Shown one piece after another: positions 1 through 4,593 of a stretch of 10,783 bases of DNA. This stretch comes from Streptosporangiaceae bacterium (GTDB lineage Bacteria; Actinomycetota; Actinomycetes; Streptosporangiales; Streptosporangiaceae). Location of the stretch: NCBI GenBank assembly GCA_025934635.1, contig JAICWX010000286.1:1-10783 (forward strand), in the 5' to 3' direction. Position 1 is the stretch's first letter. Each line of letters opens with the position of its first letter. The notes below the pieces were generated by a model. It did not search any database. It saw only the letters and a program-made list of their open reading frames with translations, and had not been told where the DNA came from. A program made the position numbers and the translations under genes.

Positions 1-704
1 CGGCGGCGGCGCAGTCGCTCGCCCAGCTCGGGACGGCCGGCCACCGCGAGGCCGAGGAGCAGGTCGGAGTGGCCGCCGAGGAACTTGGTCGCGCTGTGCA
101 CGACGATGTCCGCGCCGAGAGCGAGCGGCTGCTGCAACAGCGGGGTGGCGAAGGTGTTGTCGACGGCGACCAGCGCGCCGCCGTCCCGGGCGGCCGCGCA
201 CAAGGCGGGCAGGTCGGCGATGTCGAGCAGCGGGTTGGTCGGTGATTCCAGCCACACCAGGTCGGCGCGGCGGGCCGCGGCGACGGCGGCGGCCGTATCG
301 GTGATGTCCACCAGGTCGACGCGCCAGCGCCCTTGCTGCTGGCCGTCGGCCAGCAGGGCGTGCACCCCCGCGTAGCAGTCGGCCGGTGCCATCACCCTGG
401 CCCCCGCGGGCAGCAGGTCCGCCACCGCCGCGATGGCGCCCATGCCCGAGCCGAACGCGACGGCGTCGCCGCCCTCCAGCTCCCCGATGACCTCCTCCAG
501 CGCCTCCCAGCCGGGGGTGCCGTCGCCGCGGGAGTACTCCCGGCCGCCGGCCCCGTCCGGGCTGGCCGCCCGGAAGTTCGACGCCAGGACAATGGGCACG
601 TTCAGCGGCTGGCCCGGCTCATCGGCGGGCCGTCCGGCTGCGATCAGCGCCGTCTGCGGCCGTCGGCCGGGCCGGCCCGCGGCCTGCTGAGAATGACCAC
701 TCAA
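1..704 (-). CDS. Cystathionine gamma-synthase/lyase-like PLP enzyme, 3' end outside window
   Basis: This is a Cys/Met-metabolism PLP-dependent enzyme (aminotransferase fold type I) of the cystathionine gamma-synthase/gamma-lyase group, cytosolic, which makes or cleaves C-gamma-S bonds in transsulfuration. About 234 N-terminal residues are visible; the C-terminal part lies left of the window. Readable motifs are PLNVPIVLASNF (33-44), EYSRGDGTPGWEALE (56-70), the FGSGMGAI cofactor-phosphate loop (84-91), WLESPTNPLLD (151-161), VDNTFATPLLQQPLALGAD (181-199) and HSATKFLGGHSD (203-214), in which Lys207 is the expected Schiff-base lysine. The only start codon after the upstream in-frame stop that gives the full N-terminus is TTG at 704-702, preceded by GGTGAGG with a 5-nt spacer. 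It is divergent from the alpha/beta hydrolase. Family assignment is firm; synthase versus lyase cannot be decided here. Confidence 0.88.
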   Translation of the reverse strand, partial: MSGHSQQAAGRPGRRPQTALIAAGRPADEPGQPLNVPIVLASNFRAASPDGAGGREYSRGDGTPGWEALEEVIGELEGGDAVAFGSGMGAIAAVADLLPAGARVMAPADCYAGVHALLADGQQQGRWRVDLVDITDTAAAVAAARRADLVWLESPTNPLLDIADLPALCAAARDGGALVAVDNTFATPLLQQPLALGADIVVHSATKFLGGHSDLLLGLAVAGRPELGERLRRR

Positions 705-767
705 GAGAACCTCACCCCGATACTGACTATGGTGGCTGCCTGGCGGAGACTATCGAAGGACTGCGGC
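705..767. promoter_or_regulatory. Divergent intergenic region with both ribosome-binding sites
   Basis: These 63 bases separate the leftward PLP enzyme (TTG start at 704) from the rightward hydrolase (GTG start at 768), so promoters of both genes should lie here or overlap the coding ends. The leftward Shine-Dalgarno GGTGAGG is at about 710-716, and the rightward GAAGGA is at 755-760. GACTAT occurs twice on the plus strand (725-730 and 749-754), but no convincing -35/-10 pair is visible for either direction. The promoter assignment is inferred from gene orientation. Confidence 0.4.
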
Positions 768-1733
768 GTGACCCTTCCACGACCCCCGTATGACCCGGAA
801 CTAGGCGCGTTCCTCGAGGCACAGTACGGGACGTCTCCCGAGCCGGCCGCGGCGCTGTCGTCCGGCACCTTGCCGGATATGCGGGAGATGCTGGCCGCGG
901 TCAGCCCCTCGATCGACGCCATGATCGCCGGAACCGGCGTGGAACATCTCGAGCTCTCCGTCCCGGGAGAACCGGGAATCACCCTGTCGGTGATCCGCCG
1001 GCCCGGTGCCGCGGAGCCGTCGCCGTGCATCTACTACGTCCACGGCGGCGGAATGATCATGGGCGACCGGCAGACCGGCGCCCCGATCTTCACCCGCTGG
1101 GCCGGCGTCTTCGGCGTCACGGTGGTGTCGGTCGACTACCGGCTCGCTCCGGAACACCCCTACCCGGCGGCGGTCAGCGACTGCTACGCCGGACTGCAGT
1201 GGGTGGCCGGCCATGCCGCCGAGCTCGGCATCGATCCGGCCCGCATCGTCATCGCGGGAAACAGCGCCGGCGGCGGGCTCGCCGCCGCGACCACGCTGAT
1301 GGCCCGCGACAACGGCGGCCCCGCGCTCATCGGCCAGCTGCTCAGCGCCCCCATGCTGGACGACCGGGACGCGACCCCGTCCACCCGCCAGTTCGACGGT
1401 CCGGGCCCGTGGAATCGCAGCGACAACCGGTTCGGCTGGACCGCCCTGCTCGGCACTGCGCGCGGTACCGCGGACGTATCGCCGTACGCCGCGCCCGCCC
1501 GGGCCACCGATCTGAGCGGCCTGCCGCCGGTGTACCTGGACGCGGGATCGGCCGAGGTGTTCCGCGACGAGATCGTCGACTACGCGTCGCGGATCTGGGC
1601 CGCGGGCGGCCAGGCCGAGCTGCACATCTGGGCCGGCGGGTTCCACGGCTTCCAGCTGGCGGCCGAAACGCGCGTGGCCCGGGCGGCGCTGGCCGCCCGG
1701 GCCAGCTGGCTGGCCCGCATCCTGGCCGGCTGA
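768..1733 (+). CDS. Alpha/beta hydrolase, HSL/acetyl-hydrolase family
   Basis: This is a probable cytosolic carboxylesterase/acetyl hydrolase of the alpha/beta hydrolase fold-3 (hormone-sensitive-lipase-like) family; the substrate is unknown. With GTG at 768 it has 321 residues, normal for the family. The oxyanion motif HGGG is at residues 92-95 (in YYVHGGGM), the nucleophile elbow is GNSAGG with Ser166, the likely acid is Asp267 in AEVFRDE, and His293 lies in GGFHGF. All catalytic residues are present, so the enzyme should be active. GTG 768 is chosen because GAAGGA sits 7 nt upstream and the product begins with the family-like TLPRPPYDPEL. In-frame ATGs at 693 and 729 would read into or next to the start of the divergent gene and have poorer ribosome-binding sites. 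Confidence 0.88.
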   Translation: MTLPRPPYDPELGAFLEAQYGTSPEPAAALSSGTLPDMREMLAAVSPSIDAMIAGTGVEHLELSVPGEPGITLSVIRRPGAAEPSPCIYYVHGGGMIMGDRQTGAPIFTRWAGVFGVTVVSVDYRLAPEHPYPAAVSDCYAGLQWVAGHAAELGIDPARIVIAGNSAGGGLAAATTLMARDNGGPALIGQLLSAPMLDDRDATPSTRQFDGPGPWNRSDNRFGWTALLGTARGTADVSPYAAPARATDLSGLPPVYLDAGSAEVFRDEIVDYASRIWAAGGQAELHIWAGGFHGFQLAAETRVARAALAARASWLARILAG

Positions 1734-1734
1734 C

Positions 1735-1866
1735 ATGGATGTCGGCGAGTTGCAGCATGCGCTGGGCGGCATCGTGCTTGAGGCCGCCTACCTGGAGCGG
1801 GTCCTGAGGACGGCGTTCAGCGCGCTGATCGGCAGCAAGTACGCGGCTGCGGCCGCTAGCGGCTAA
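1735..1866 (+). CDS. Small ORF of 43 residues, function unknown
   Basis: ATG lies one base after the TGA of the alpha/beta hydrolase, so translational coupling is possible, but no good Shine-Dalgarno is visible. The product begins MDVGELQHALGGIVLEAAYL, is Leu/Ala-rich and likely helical, ends in an Ala-rich stretch (YAAAAASG), and has G/C-ending codons. It is not recognised. It could be a real small protein or the surviving 5' part of a longer gene, since it ends just before a clearly damaged gene remnant. It is reported because it is in frame, properly terminated and directly downstream of an intact gene. Confidence 0.3.
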   Translation: MDVGELQHALGGIVLEAAYLERVLRTAFSALIGSKYAAAAASG

Positions 1867-1867
1867 C

Positions 1868-1962
1868 CTTCCGACCGAGCTGGTCATGTCGGACTACTTC
1901 ACCGTCCGCGCGGCAAGATCGTCAGCCTCAAGGTGATCCGCAACCAGCCGTCCCCGTACTGA
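1868..1962 (+). pseudogene. C-terminal remnant of an NTF2/SnoaL-like protein, frameshifted
   Basis: Reading from 1868 gives LPTELVMSDYFTVR. After one base is lost at about 1910/1911, reading continues one frame over from 1912 as GKIVSLKVIRNQPSPY and a TGA at 1960-1962. Joined, this closely resembles the end of actinobacterial nuclear transport factor 2/SnoaL-like proteins, which typically close with a DYFTVRDGKI...PSPY strand pair. The missing base restores GAC between CGC and GGC, so a single-base deletion explains the shift. The N-terminal part of roughly 100 residues is absent, so this is a decayed 3' fragment. The resemblance is recalled from the family, not computed. Confidence 0.5.
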
Positions 1963-2010
1963 GCCAGTGCTCGCCGCCGACTGCCGGCCGACACGACAAG
2001 GAGCAGACCC

Positions 2011-2067
2011 GTGAGCTACGAGCTCGACGCCGAACTCGCGCCGGCGATGGCCGGACCGGCGGCCTAG
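2011..2067 (+). pseudogene. Truncated 5' end of an alpha/beta hydrolase gene (18 codons)
   Basis: An AAGGAG Shine-Dalgarno (1998-2003) lies 7 nt before GTG at 2011, an excellent initiation site. The reading frame, VSYELDAELAPAMAGPAA, stops at TAG 2065-2067. The opening SYELDxELAP matches the usual start of actinobacterial alpha/beta hydrolases, and the intact hydrolase at 768 begins comparably (YDPELGAFL). The most economical reading is the surviving start of a second hydrolase gene whose body was deleted. It could still be translated as a short peptide. The family link rests on about 12 residues. Confidence 0.45.
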
Positions 2068-2155
2068 GCGGCTAACGCCCAGCTGCGGAGGCAGGCGAAC
2101 TCATTTTCGTGACATACTTGCCTCGCCCGACCGCTGCTGATCCGAAGGGGGCGCC

Positions 2156-2620
2156 ATGACTGCCCGATTCCAGCTGGTGATCGACTGCCAGGACCCCGAG
2201 CCGCTGGCCCGCTTCTGGGCGGCGGCCCTGGGATACGTCCTCGAGCCGCCCCCCGCCGGGTTCGCGACCTGGGACGACTGGCGGCGCGACATCGGGCTTC
2301 CCGACAGCGAGCTGGGAACCGGCGCGGACAGCATCATCGACCCTCGCGGCGGCGGCCCCCGCATCTGGTTCCATGCCGTCTCCGACGCCAAGGTGGTCAA
2401 GAACCGCCTGCACCTCGACATCCACGCCAGCGGCGACCGTGCTGACTCGGTGGTGGACCGGAGCGTCCCCCTCGCCACCCGCACGCAGCGAGTCGACGCC
2501 GAGGCTAAGCGGCTGGCGGATCTCGGGGCCACGATCACCGGGGCCCTGGACTCCGGCGGCCTCGATCACTACGCGGTCGGGATGAAGGACCCCGAGGGCA
2601 ATGAGTTCGACATCAACTGA
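2156..2620 (+). CDS. VOC-superfamily (glyoxalase-like domain) protein
   Basis: A 154-residue protein of the vicinal oxygen chelate superfamily, of the single-module glyoxalase-like kind common in actinobacteria. It opens with FQLVIDCQDPEPLARFWAAA (5-24), the first beta-alpha unit, with WDDWRRDIGLP in the middle and NRLHLDIHA (83-91) starting the second unit. It closes with DPEGNEFDIN, in which Glu150 occupies the usual metal-ligand position. His86 and His90 are further candidate ligands. The substrate is unknown; such proteins range from antibiotic-binding or isomerase-like enzymes to uncharacterised ones. ATG 2156 is preceded by AAGGGGG (2145-2151) at short spacing. A hairpin follows 7 nt after the stop, suggesting a monocistronic unit. 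Confidence 0.85.
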   Translation: MTARFQLVIDCQDPEPLARFWAAALGYVLEPPPAGFATWDDWRRDIGLPDSELGTGADSIIDPRGGGPRIWFHAVSDAKVVKNRLHLDIHASGDRADSVVDRSVPLATRTQRVDAEAKRLADLGATITGALDSGGLDHYAVGMKDPEGNEFDIN

Positions 2621-2627
2621 CGTCAGG

Positions 2628-2664
2628 CCGGGCAGCGTCACGGACATGGAAGCCCGCTGCCCGG
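2628..2664 (+). terminator. Hairpin downstream of the VOC gene
   Basis: CCGGGCAGCG (2628-2637) and CGCTGCCCGG (2655-2664) form a perfect 10-bp G/C-rich stem with a 17-nt loop, starting 7 nt after the TGA of the VOC gene. There is no T-tract, which is common for actinobacterial terminators. The position and stem make a transcription terminator the best reading. Confidence 0.6.
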
Positions 2665-2710
2665 TGGACAACCTGAGGAGAACCTGTGGAAAGAGTGCCT
2701 AGCTGACCGG

Positions 2711-2929
2711 CTATCCACAGCGCTGTGGACAACGGCGTGACTGTCGAGGCTGCCTTCCGCCGCGAGTACGGTCGCTGCGTCGCCCGTACCCGCAGGCCAG
2801 GTCGAGCATGCTCGTTCCCGGTGACAGATGCGGCGCGCGTCCCCAAGTGGCCAGCTTCTCGCTGGTGAAGGGGTTGTAAAGGCGGTGGCCGCTCTCCCGG
2901 ATCACGTATCTCGGCGGAAGATCCGCCAC
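2711..2929 (-). pseudogene. Truncated 5' end of a SAM-dependent methyltransferase gene
   Basis: A GTG start at 2929-2927 with GGAAGGAG 10 nt upstream opens a frame whose first 49 residues look like a class I methyltransferase: MADLPPRYVIRESGHRLYNP, then FTSEKLATWGRA, and motif I LDLACGYG at 42-49. The resemblance ends at about 2789. The following residues (RRSDRTRGGRQ...) are antisense to the ECF sigma remnant and the frame stops at 2711. The SAM-binding domain after motif I is lost, so the product would be non-functional. Promoter-side sequence, ribosome-binding site and an operator-like element upstream (2959-3008) are still intact. Confidence 0.55.
2725..2868 (+). pseudogene. Truncated 5' end of an ECF sigma factor gene
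   Basis: From GTG at 2725 or 2737 the frame gives TVEAAFRREYGRCVA (residues encoded by 2740-2784). This matches the opening of SigJ/ECF42-type RNA polymerase sigma factors (VEAVFRAEYGR...). After 2784 the resemblance stops; the frame then runs antisense through the methyltransferase remnant and ends at TGA 2866-2868. Regions sigma2 and sigma4 are missing, so no functional sigma factor can be made. The start lies on the palindrome with the DnaA-like boxes and no clear Shine-Dalgarno is visible. The assignment rests on about 15 residues. Confidence 0.42.
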
Positions 2930-2958
2930 GCTGGCCGGTCTCCTTCCCCGGGCAGCGA

Positions 2959-3008
2959 CATCGATGCTCCATCAATGTCGCCCCAGCAGCATTGATGCTC
3001 CATCGATG
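2959..3008. promoter_or_regulatory. Double palindromic operator-like element
   Basis: CATCGATGCTCCATCAATG (2959-2977) is followed by CATTGATGCTCCATCGATG (2990-3008). The outer and inner 8-mers pair as an inverted repeat (CATCGATG with CATCGATG, CATCAATG with CATTGATG), and only the central CTC is in direct orientation. Each half also contains the smaller palindrome GATG-CTC-CATC (2963-2973 and 2994-3004), giving two copies 31 bp apart, close to three helical turns. It lies 30-80 bp upstream of the methyltransferase GTG start, where an operator for a dimeric repressor would be expected. The cognate regulator is not in the window. Confidence 0.5.
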
Positions 3009-3052
3009 CTGTAATTGCCGTTGTGGACAGCCGGGGGAGCGCCTGTGGAAAG

Positions 3053-3312
3053 AGCGCCGGGACTAGCGGCGCACGTCGTGTGCGGTCAGGTCGCGCAGTG
3101 GAATACCCCCGTTGCCAGCCGGGGAAGATGGCACCGGCCCAGGTACCGTTCGCCTCGTCCCAGCAGAATCCCGCTGAGCGCGCACCAGCTCGGCTAAGGC
3201 TCTCCCGGTCTTAAGGGCGTGGCCGTGGCTGTATCAGGCAGTGGCCGGAGGGACTCTCAGTAGGTGACTGGGGGATTCCGGTCCTCCGCTTAGGCAGTGA
3301 CGGAGCCGTGCC
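3053..3312. other. Region without a convincing gene, upstream of the small membrane protein
   Basis: No open frame here looks like a protein: the short frames at 3015-3214 start weakly, overlap each other and have Arg/Ser/Pro-rich products typical of shadow reading. AGGCAGTGGCCGGAG (3236-3250) is nearly repeated as AGGCAGTGACGGAG (3292-3305), and the second copy supplies the GGAG ribosome-binding site of the next gene. A promoter for that gene presumably lies here, but no clear hexamer pair is visible. Confidence 0.4.
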
Positions 3313-3525
3313 ATGTTTGTACTGATGGTCTGGGTTGTGGGCCTTGGCGTGCTAGCCCTTGGGTGGATACTGGACCGCGTAAGCGACAAGATGAGCGACG
3401 GTAGCGGGCTTCTCCATTACGTCGGGCTCACGCTGAAGGTGACGAGCGCCGCGATTGTGACAGTGGGGACCGCTGCCGCCCTTGACGCGGCTAATGACCC
3501 CGGCAAGTATGGCGGCCTGAATTAG
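3313..3525 (+). CDS. Small membrane protein, function unknown
   Basis: A 70-residue protein with two probable membrane helices: residues 2-21 (VLMVWVVGLGVLALGWIL) and about 36-58 (YVGLTLKVTSAAIVTVGTAA). They are separated by a charged loop (DRVSDKMSDGSG), and a short polar tail ends in PGKYGGLN. ATG 3313 has GGAG at 3302-3305 with 7 nt spacing. Nineteen of 70 codons end in A or T, including TTT, GTA, CTA, ATA and ACA, unlike the strongly G/C-ending housekeeping genes to the right, which suggests acquired DNA. It sits convergent to, and 40 bp from, the 3' end of tRNA-Ala. It is not recognised; phage- or element-derived membrane peptides would fit, but nothing proves it. Confidence 0.55.
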   Translation: MFVLMVWVVGLGVLALGWILDRVSDKMSDGSGLLHYVGLTLKVTSAAIVTVGTAAALDAANDPGKYGGLN

Positions 3526-3565
3526 CCGCTGGTGTTCACGGAGGGATACGTGTTCGGAAAATGCG

Positions 3566-3638
3566 TGGAGCTAAGGGGACTTGAACCCCTGACCCCTTGG
3601 ATGCAAACCAAGTGCTCTTCCAGCTGAGCTATAGCCCC
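3566..3638 (-). tRNA. tRNA-Ala (anticodon TGC)
   Basis: Read on the minus strand, the 73-nt molecule begins GGGGCTATAGCTCAGCTGG, has anticodon loop TTTGCAT (anticodon TGC), a T-arm with GGTTCAAGTCC, and ends TAGCTCCA. The 7-bp acceptor stem includes the G3:U70 wobble pair that is the alanine identity signal. CCA is not encoded beyond A73 (followed by CGC). Its place downstream of gyrA and tRNA-Ile is the usual actinobacterial order. Its 3' end faces the decayed accessory region. Confidence 0.97.
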
Positions 3639-3662
3639 GAGATGTCTTCGCCCCAGGGTACC

Positions 3663-3695
3663 CGGTGAGAGCGCGTCCCTGTTAAGGACGAGGCC
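3663..3695 (+). repeat. Near-copy of the tRNA-Ile D-arm/anticodon arm, inverted
   Basis: These 33 bases match the sense strand of the tRNA-Ile gene (its 5727-5759, minus strand) at 31 of 33 positions, from the 3' side of the D-arm through the whole anticodon stem-loop into the variable region. The differences are G for T at 3667 and T for A at 3682. The latter lies in the anticodon and turns GAT into GTT within the loop CTGTTAA. Acceptor and T-arms are absent, so this is no functional tRNA. The stem CGTCC/GGACG is retained and lies just past the fpg stop codon, where it could also act as a weak terminator. Confidence 0.85.
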
Positions 3696-3698
3696 TAA

Positions 3699-4562
3699 CT
3701 ACTTGAGCAGCCGGGACAGGCGCCGGTCGGCCAGCGGCTTGCCGCCGGTCTGGCAGGTCGGGCAGTACTGCAGGGCCGAGTCGGCGAACGAGACCTCCCG
3801 GATGGTGTCTCCGCACACCGGGCAGTCCTGCCCGGCCCGGCCGTGCACGCGCAGGCCGCTCTTTTTCTCGCCCTTCAGGTCAGCCGCCGCCAGTCCGGCC
3901 GAACGTTCCATCGCCTCGCCCAGCGTGGTCTTGATCGCCTCGTACAAGGTGGCCACGTCGGCCGGGGTCAGGCTGGCCGCCAGCTTGTAGGGAGACATCT
4001 TCGCGGCGTGCAGCACCTCGTCGGAGTAGGCGTTGCCGATGCCGGCGATGATGTGCTGGTCCCGCAGGACGCCCTTGACCTGGGTGCGGCGCCCGGCCAG
4101 CAGGCTGGCCAAGGTATCGGCGGTGAAGTCGGCGGCCAGCGGATCCGGGCCGAGGGTGGCGACTCCGGGCACCTCGGCCGGGTCGCGGACCAGGTAGACC
4201 GCGAGGCGCTTGTGCGTGCCCTGCTCGGTCAGGTCGAAGCCGGAGCCGTCGTCCAGCCGGAGCCGGAAGGCCAGCGGGCTCTTGCCCGGCTTGGGCGGGG
4301 CCGACGGCAGGTCGTCGCGCCAGCGCAGCCAGCCCGCGCGGGCCAGGTGCATGATCAGGTGCAGGCCCTGGTCGGTGGCCAGGTCGAGGAACTTGCCGTG
4401 CCGTCCGGTGCCGGTGATCACGTGGCCGGTGAGGGCGGTGAGCGGCGGGTCGAACGTCTTCAGCACGGTAAACGAGGCCGCGTCGGCCCGGGCGATGGCA
4501 TGGCCGGTGGCGTGCTCGCGCAGGAAGGCGGCCAGCGATTCTACTTCCGGCAGTTCCGGCAT
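3699..4562 (-). CDS. Fpg/Nei-family DNA glycosylase
   Basis: A bifunctional base-excision DNA glycosylase/AP lyase of the Fpg/Nei family, acting on oxidised bases; 287 residues, full length. The mature N-terminus PELPEVE supplies catalytic Pro2 and Glu3, Lys57 lies in GRHGKFLDL, and the helix-two-turn-helix region contains AGIGNAYSDEVLHAAKMSP (173-191). The C-terminal zinc finger has Cys247, Cys250, Cys267 and Cys270 (CPVC...CPTC). The Arg that precedes the second zinc pair in E. coli Fpg (Arg258) aligns with Ser262 (ADSALQYC), and the typical MSG loop reads MHLARAGWLRW, so this belongs to a divergent actinobacterial branch rather than classical MutM. ATG 4562 has GGAAAG just upstream. It follows the HAD gene by 31 nt, so they are probably cotranscribed. 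Confidence 0.92.
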   Translation of the reverse strand: MPELPEVESLAAFLREHATGHAIARADAASFTVLKTFDPPLTALTGHVITGTGRHGKFLDLATDQGLHLIMHLARAGWLRWRDDLPSAPPKPGKSPLAFRLRLDDGSGFDLTEQGTHKRLAVYLVRDPAEVPGVATLGPDPLAADFTADTLASLLAGRRTQVKGVLRDQHIIAGIGNAYSDEVLHAAKMSPYKLAASLTPADVATLYEAIKTTLGEAMERSAGLAAADLKGEKKSGLRVHGRAGQDCPVCGDTIREVSFADSALQYCPTCQTGGKPLADRRLSRLLK

Positions 4563-4593
4563 GCTTTCCAGTCTGCCACGTGCCGGGGGCCTT

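Larger units (their letters stand above)
2664..3062. repeat. Imperfect 39-bp direct repeat with DnaA-box-like motifs
   Basis: Two copies, at about 2664-2702 and 3023-3061, align without gaps at 31 of 39 positions and share GTGGACA and the 13-mer CCTGTGGAAAGAG. The zone holds several matches or near-matches to the actinobacterial DnaA box (TTGTCCACA, or TGTGGACAA on the other strand): TGTGGACAA at 2724-2732 (exact), CTATCCACA at 2711-2719 (one mismatch), TGTGGACAG at 3022-3030 (one mismatch), GGTGGACAA at 2663-2671 (one mismatch), and TGTGGAAAG at 2685-2693 and 3044-3052. TCCACAGCGCTGTGGA (2714-2729) is a perfect 16-bp palindrome made from two facing boxes. Function is not established; see the findings. 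Confidence 0.55.

Noticed and set aside
333..767. Upstream extension of the alpha/beta hydrolase frame back to 333
   Set aside because: It overlaps the well-supported PLP enzyme on the other strand, and the extension reads as Arg/Gly/Ala-rich antisense sequence. The hydrolase fold starts after GTG 768.
2663..3052. Calling the DnaA-box-like cluster the chromosomal oriC
   Set aside because: Actinobacterial oriC lies between dnaA and dnaN, neither is in the window, and no AT-rich unwinding region is visible here. It was kept only as a repeat cluster.
3015..3214. Two overlapping 60-63-residue frames
   Set aside because: There is no good ribosome-binding site or recognisable domain, and they include the repeat and DnaA-box-like sequence.
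3640..3720. A functional tRNA-Asn(GTT) at the tRNA-Ile fragment
   Set aside because: The anticodon loop CTGTTAA looks like tRNA-Asn, but there is no acceptor stem or T-arm on either side, and the fpg stop codon follows within a few bases.
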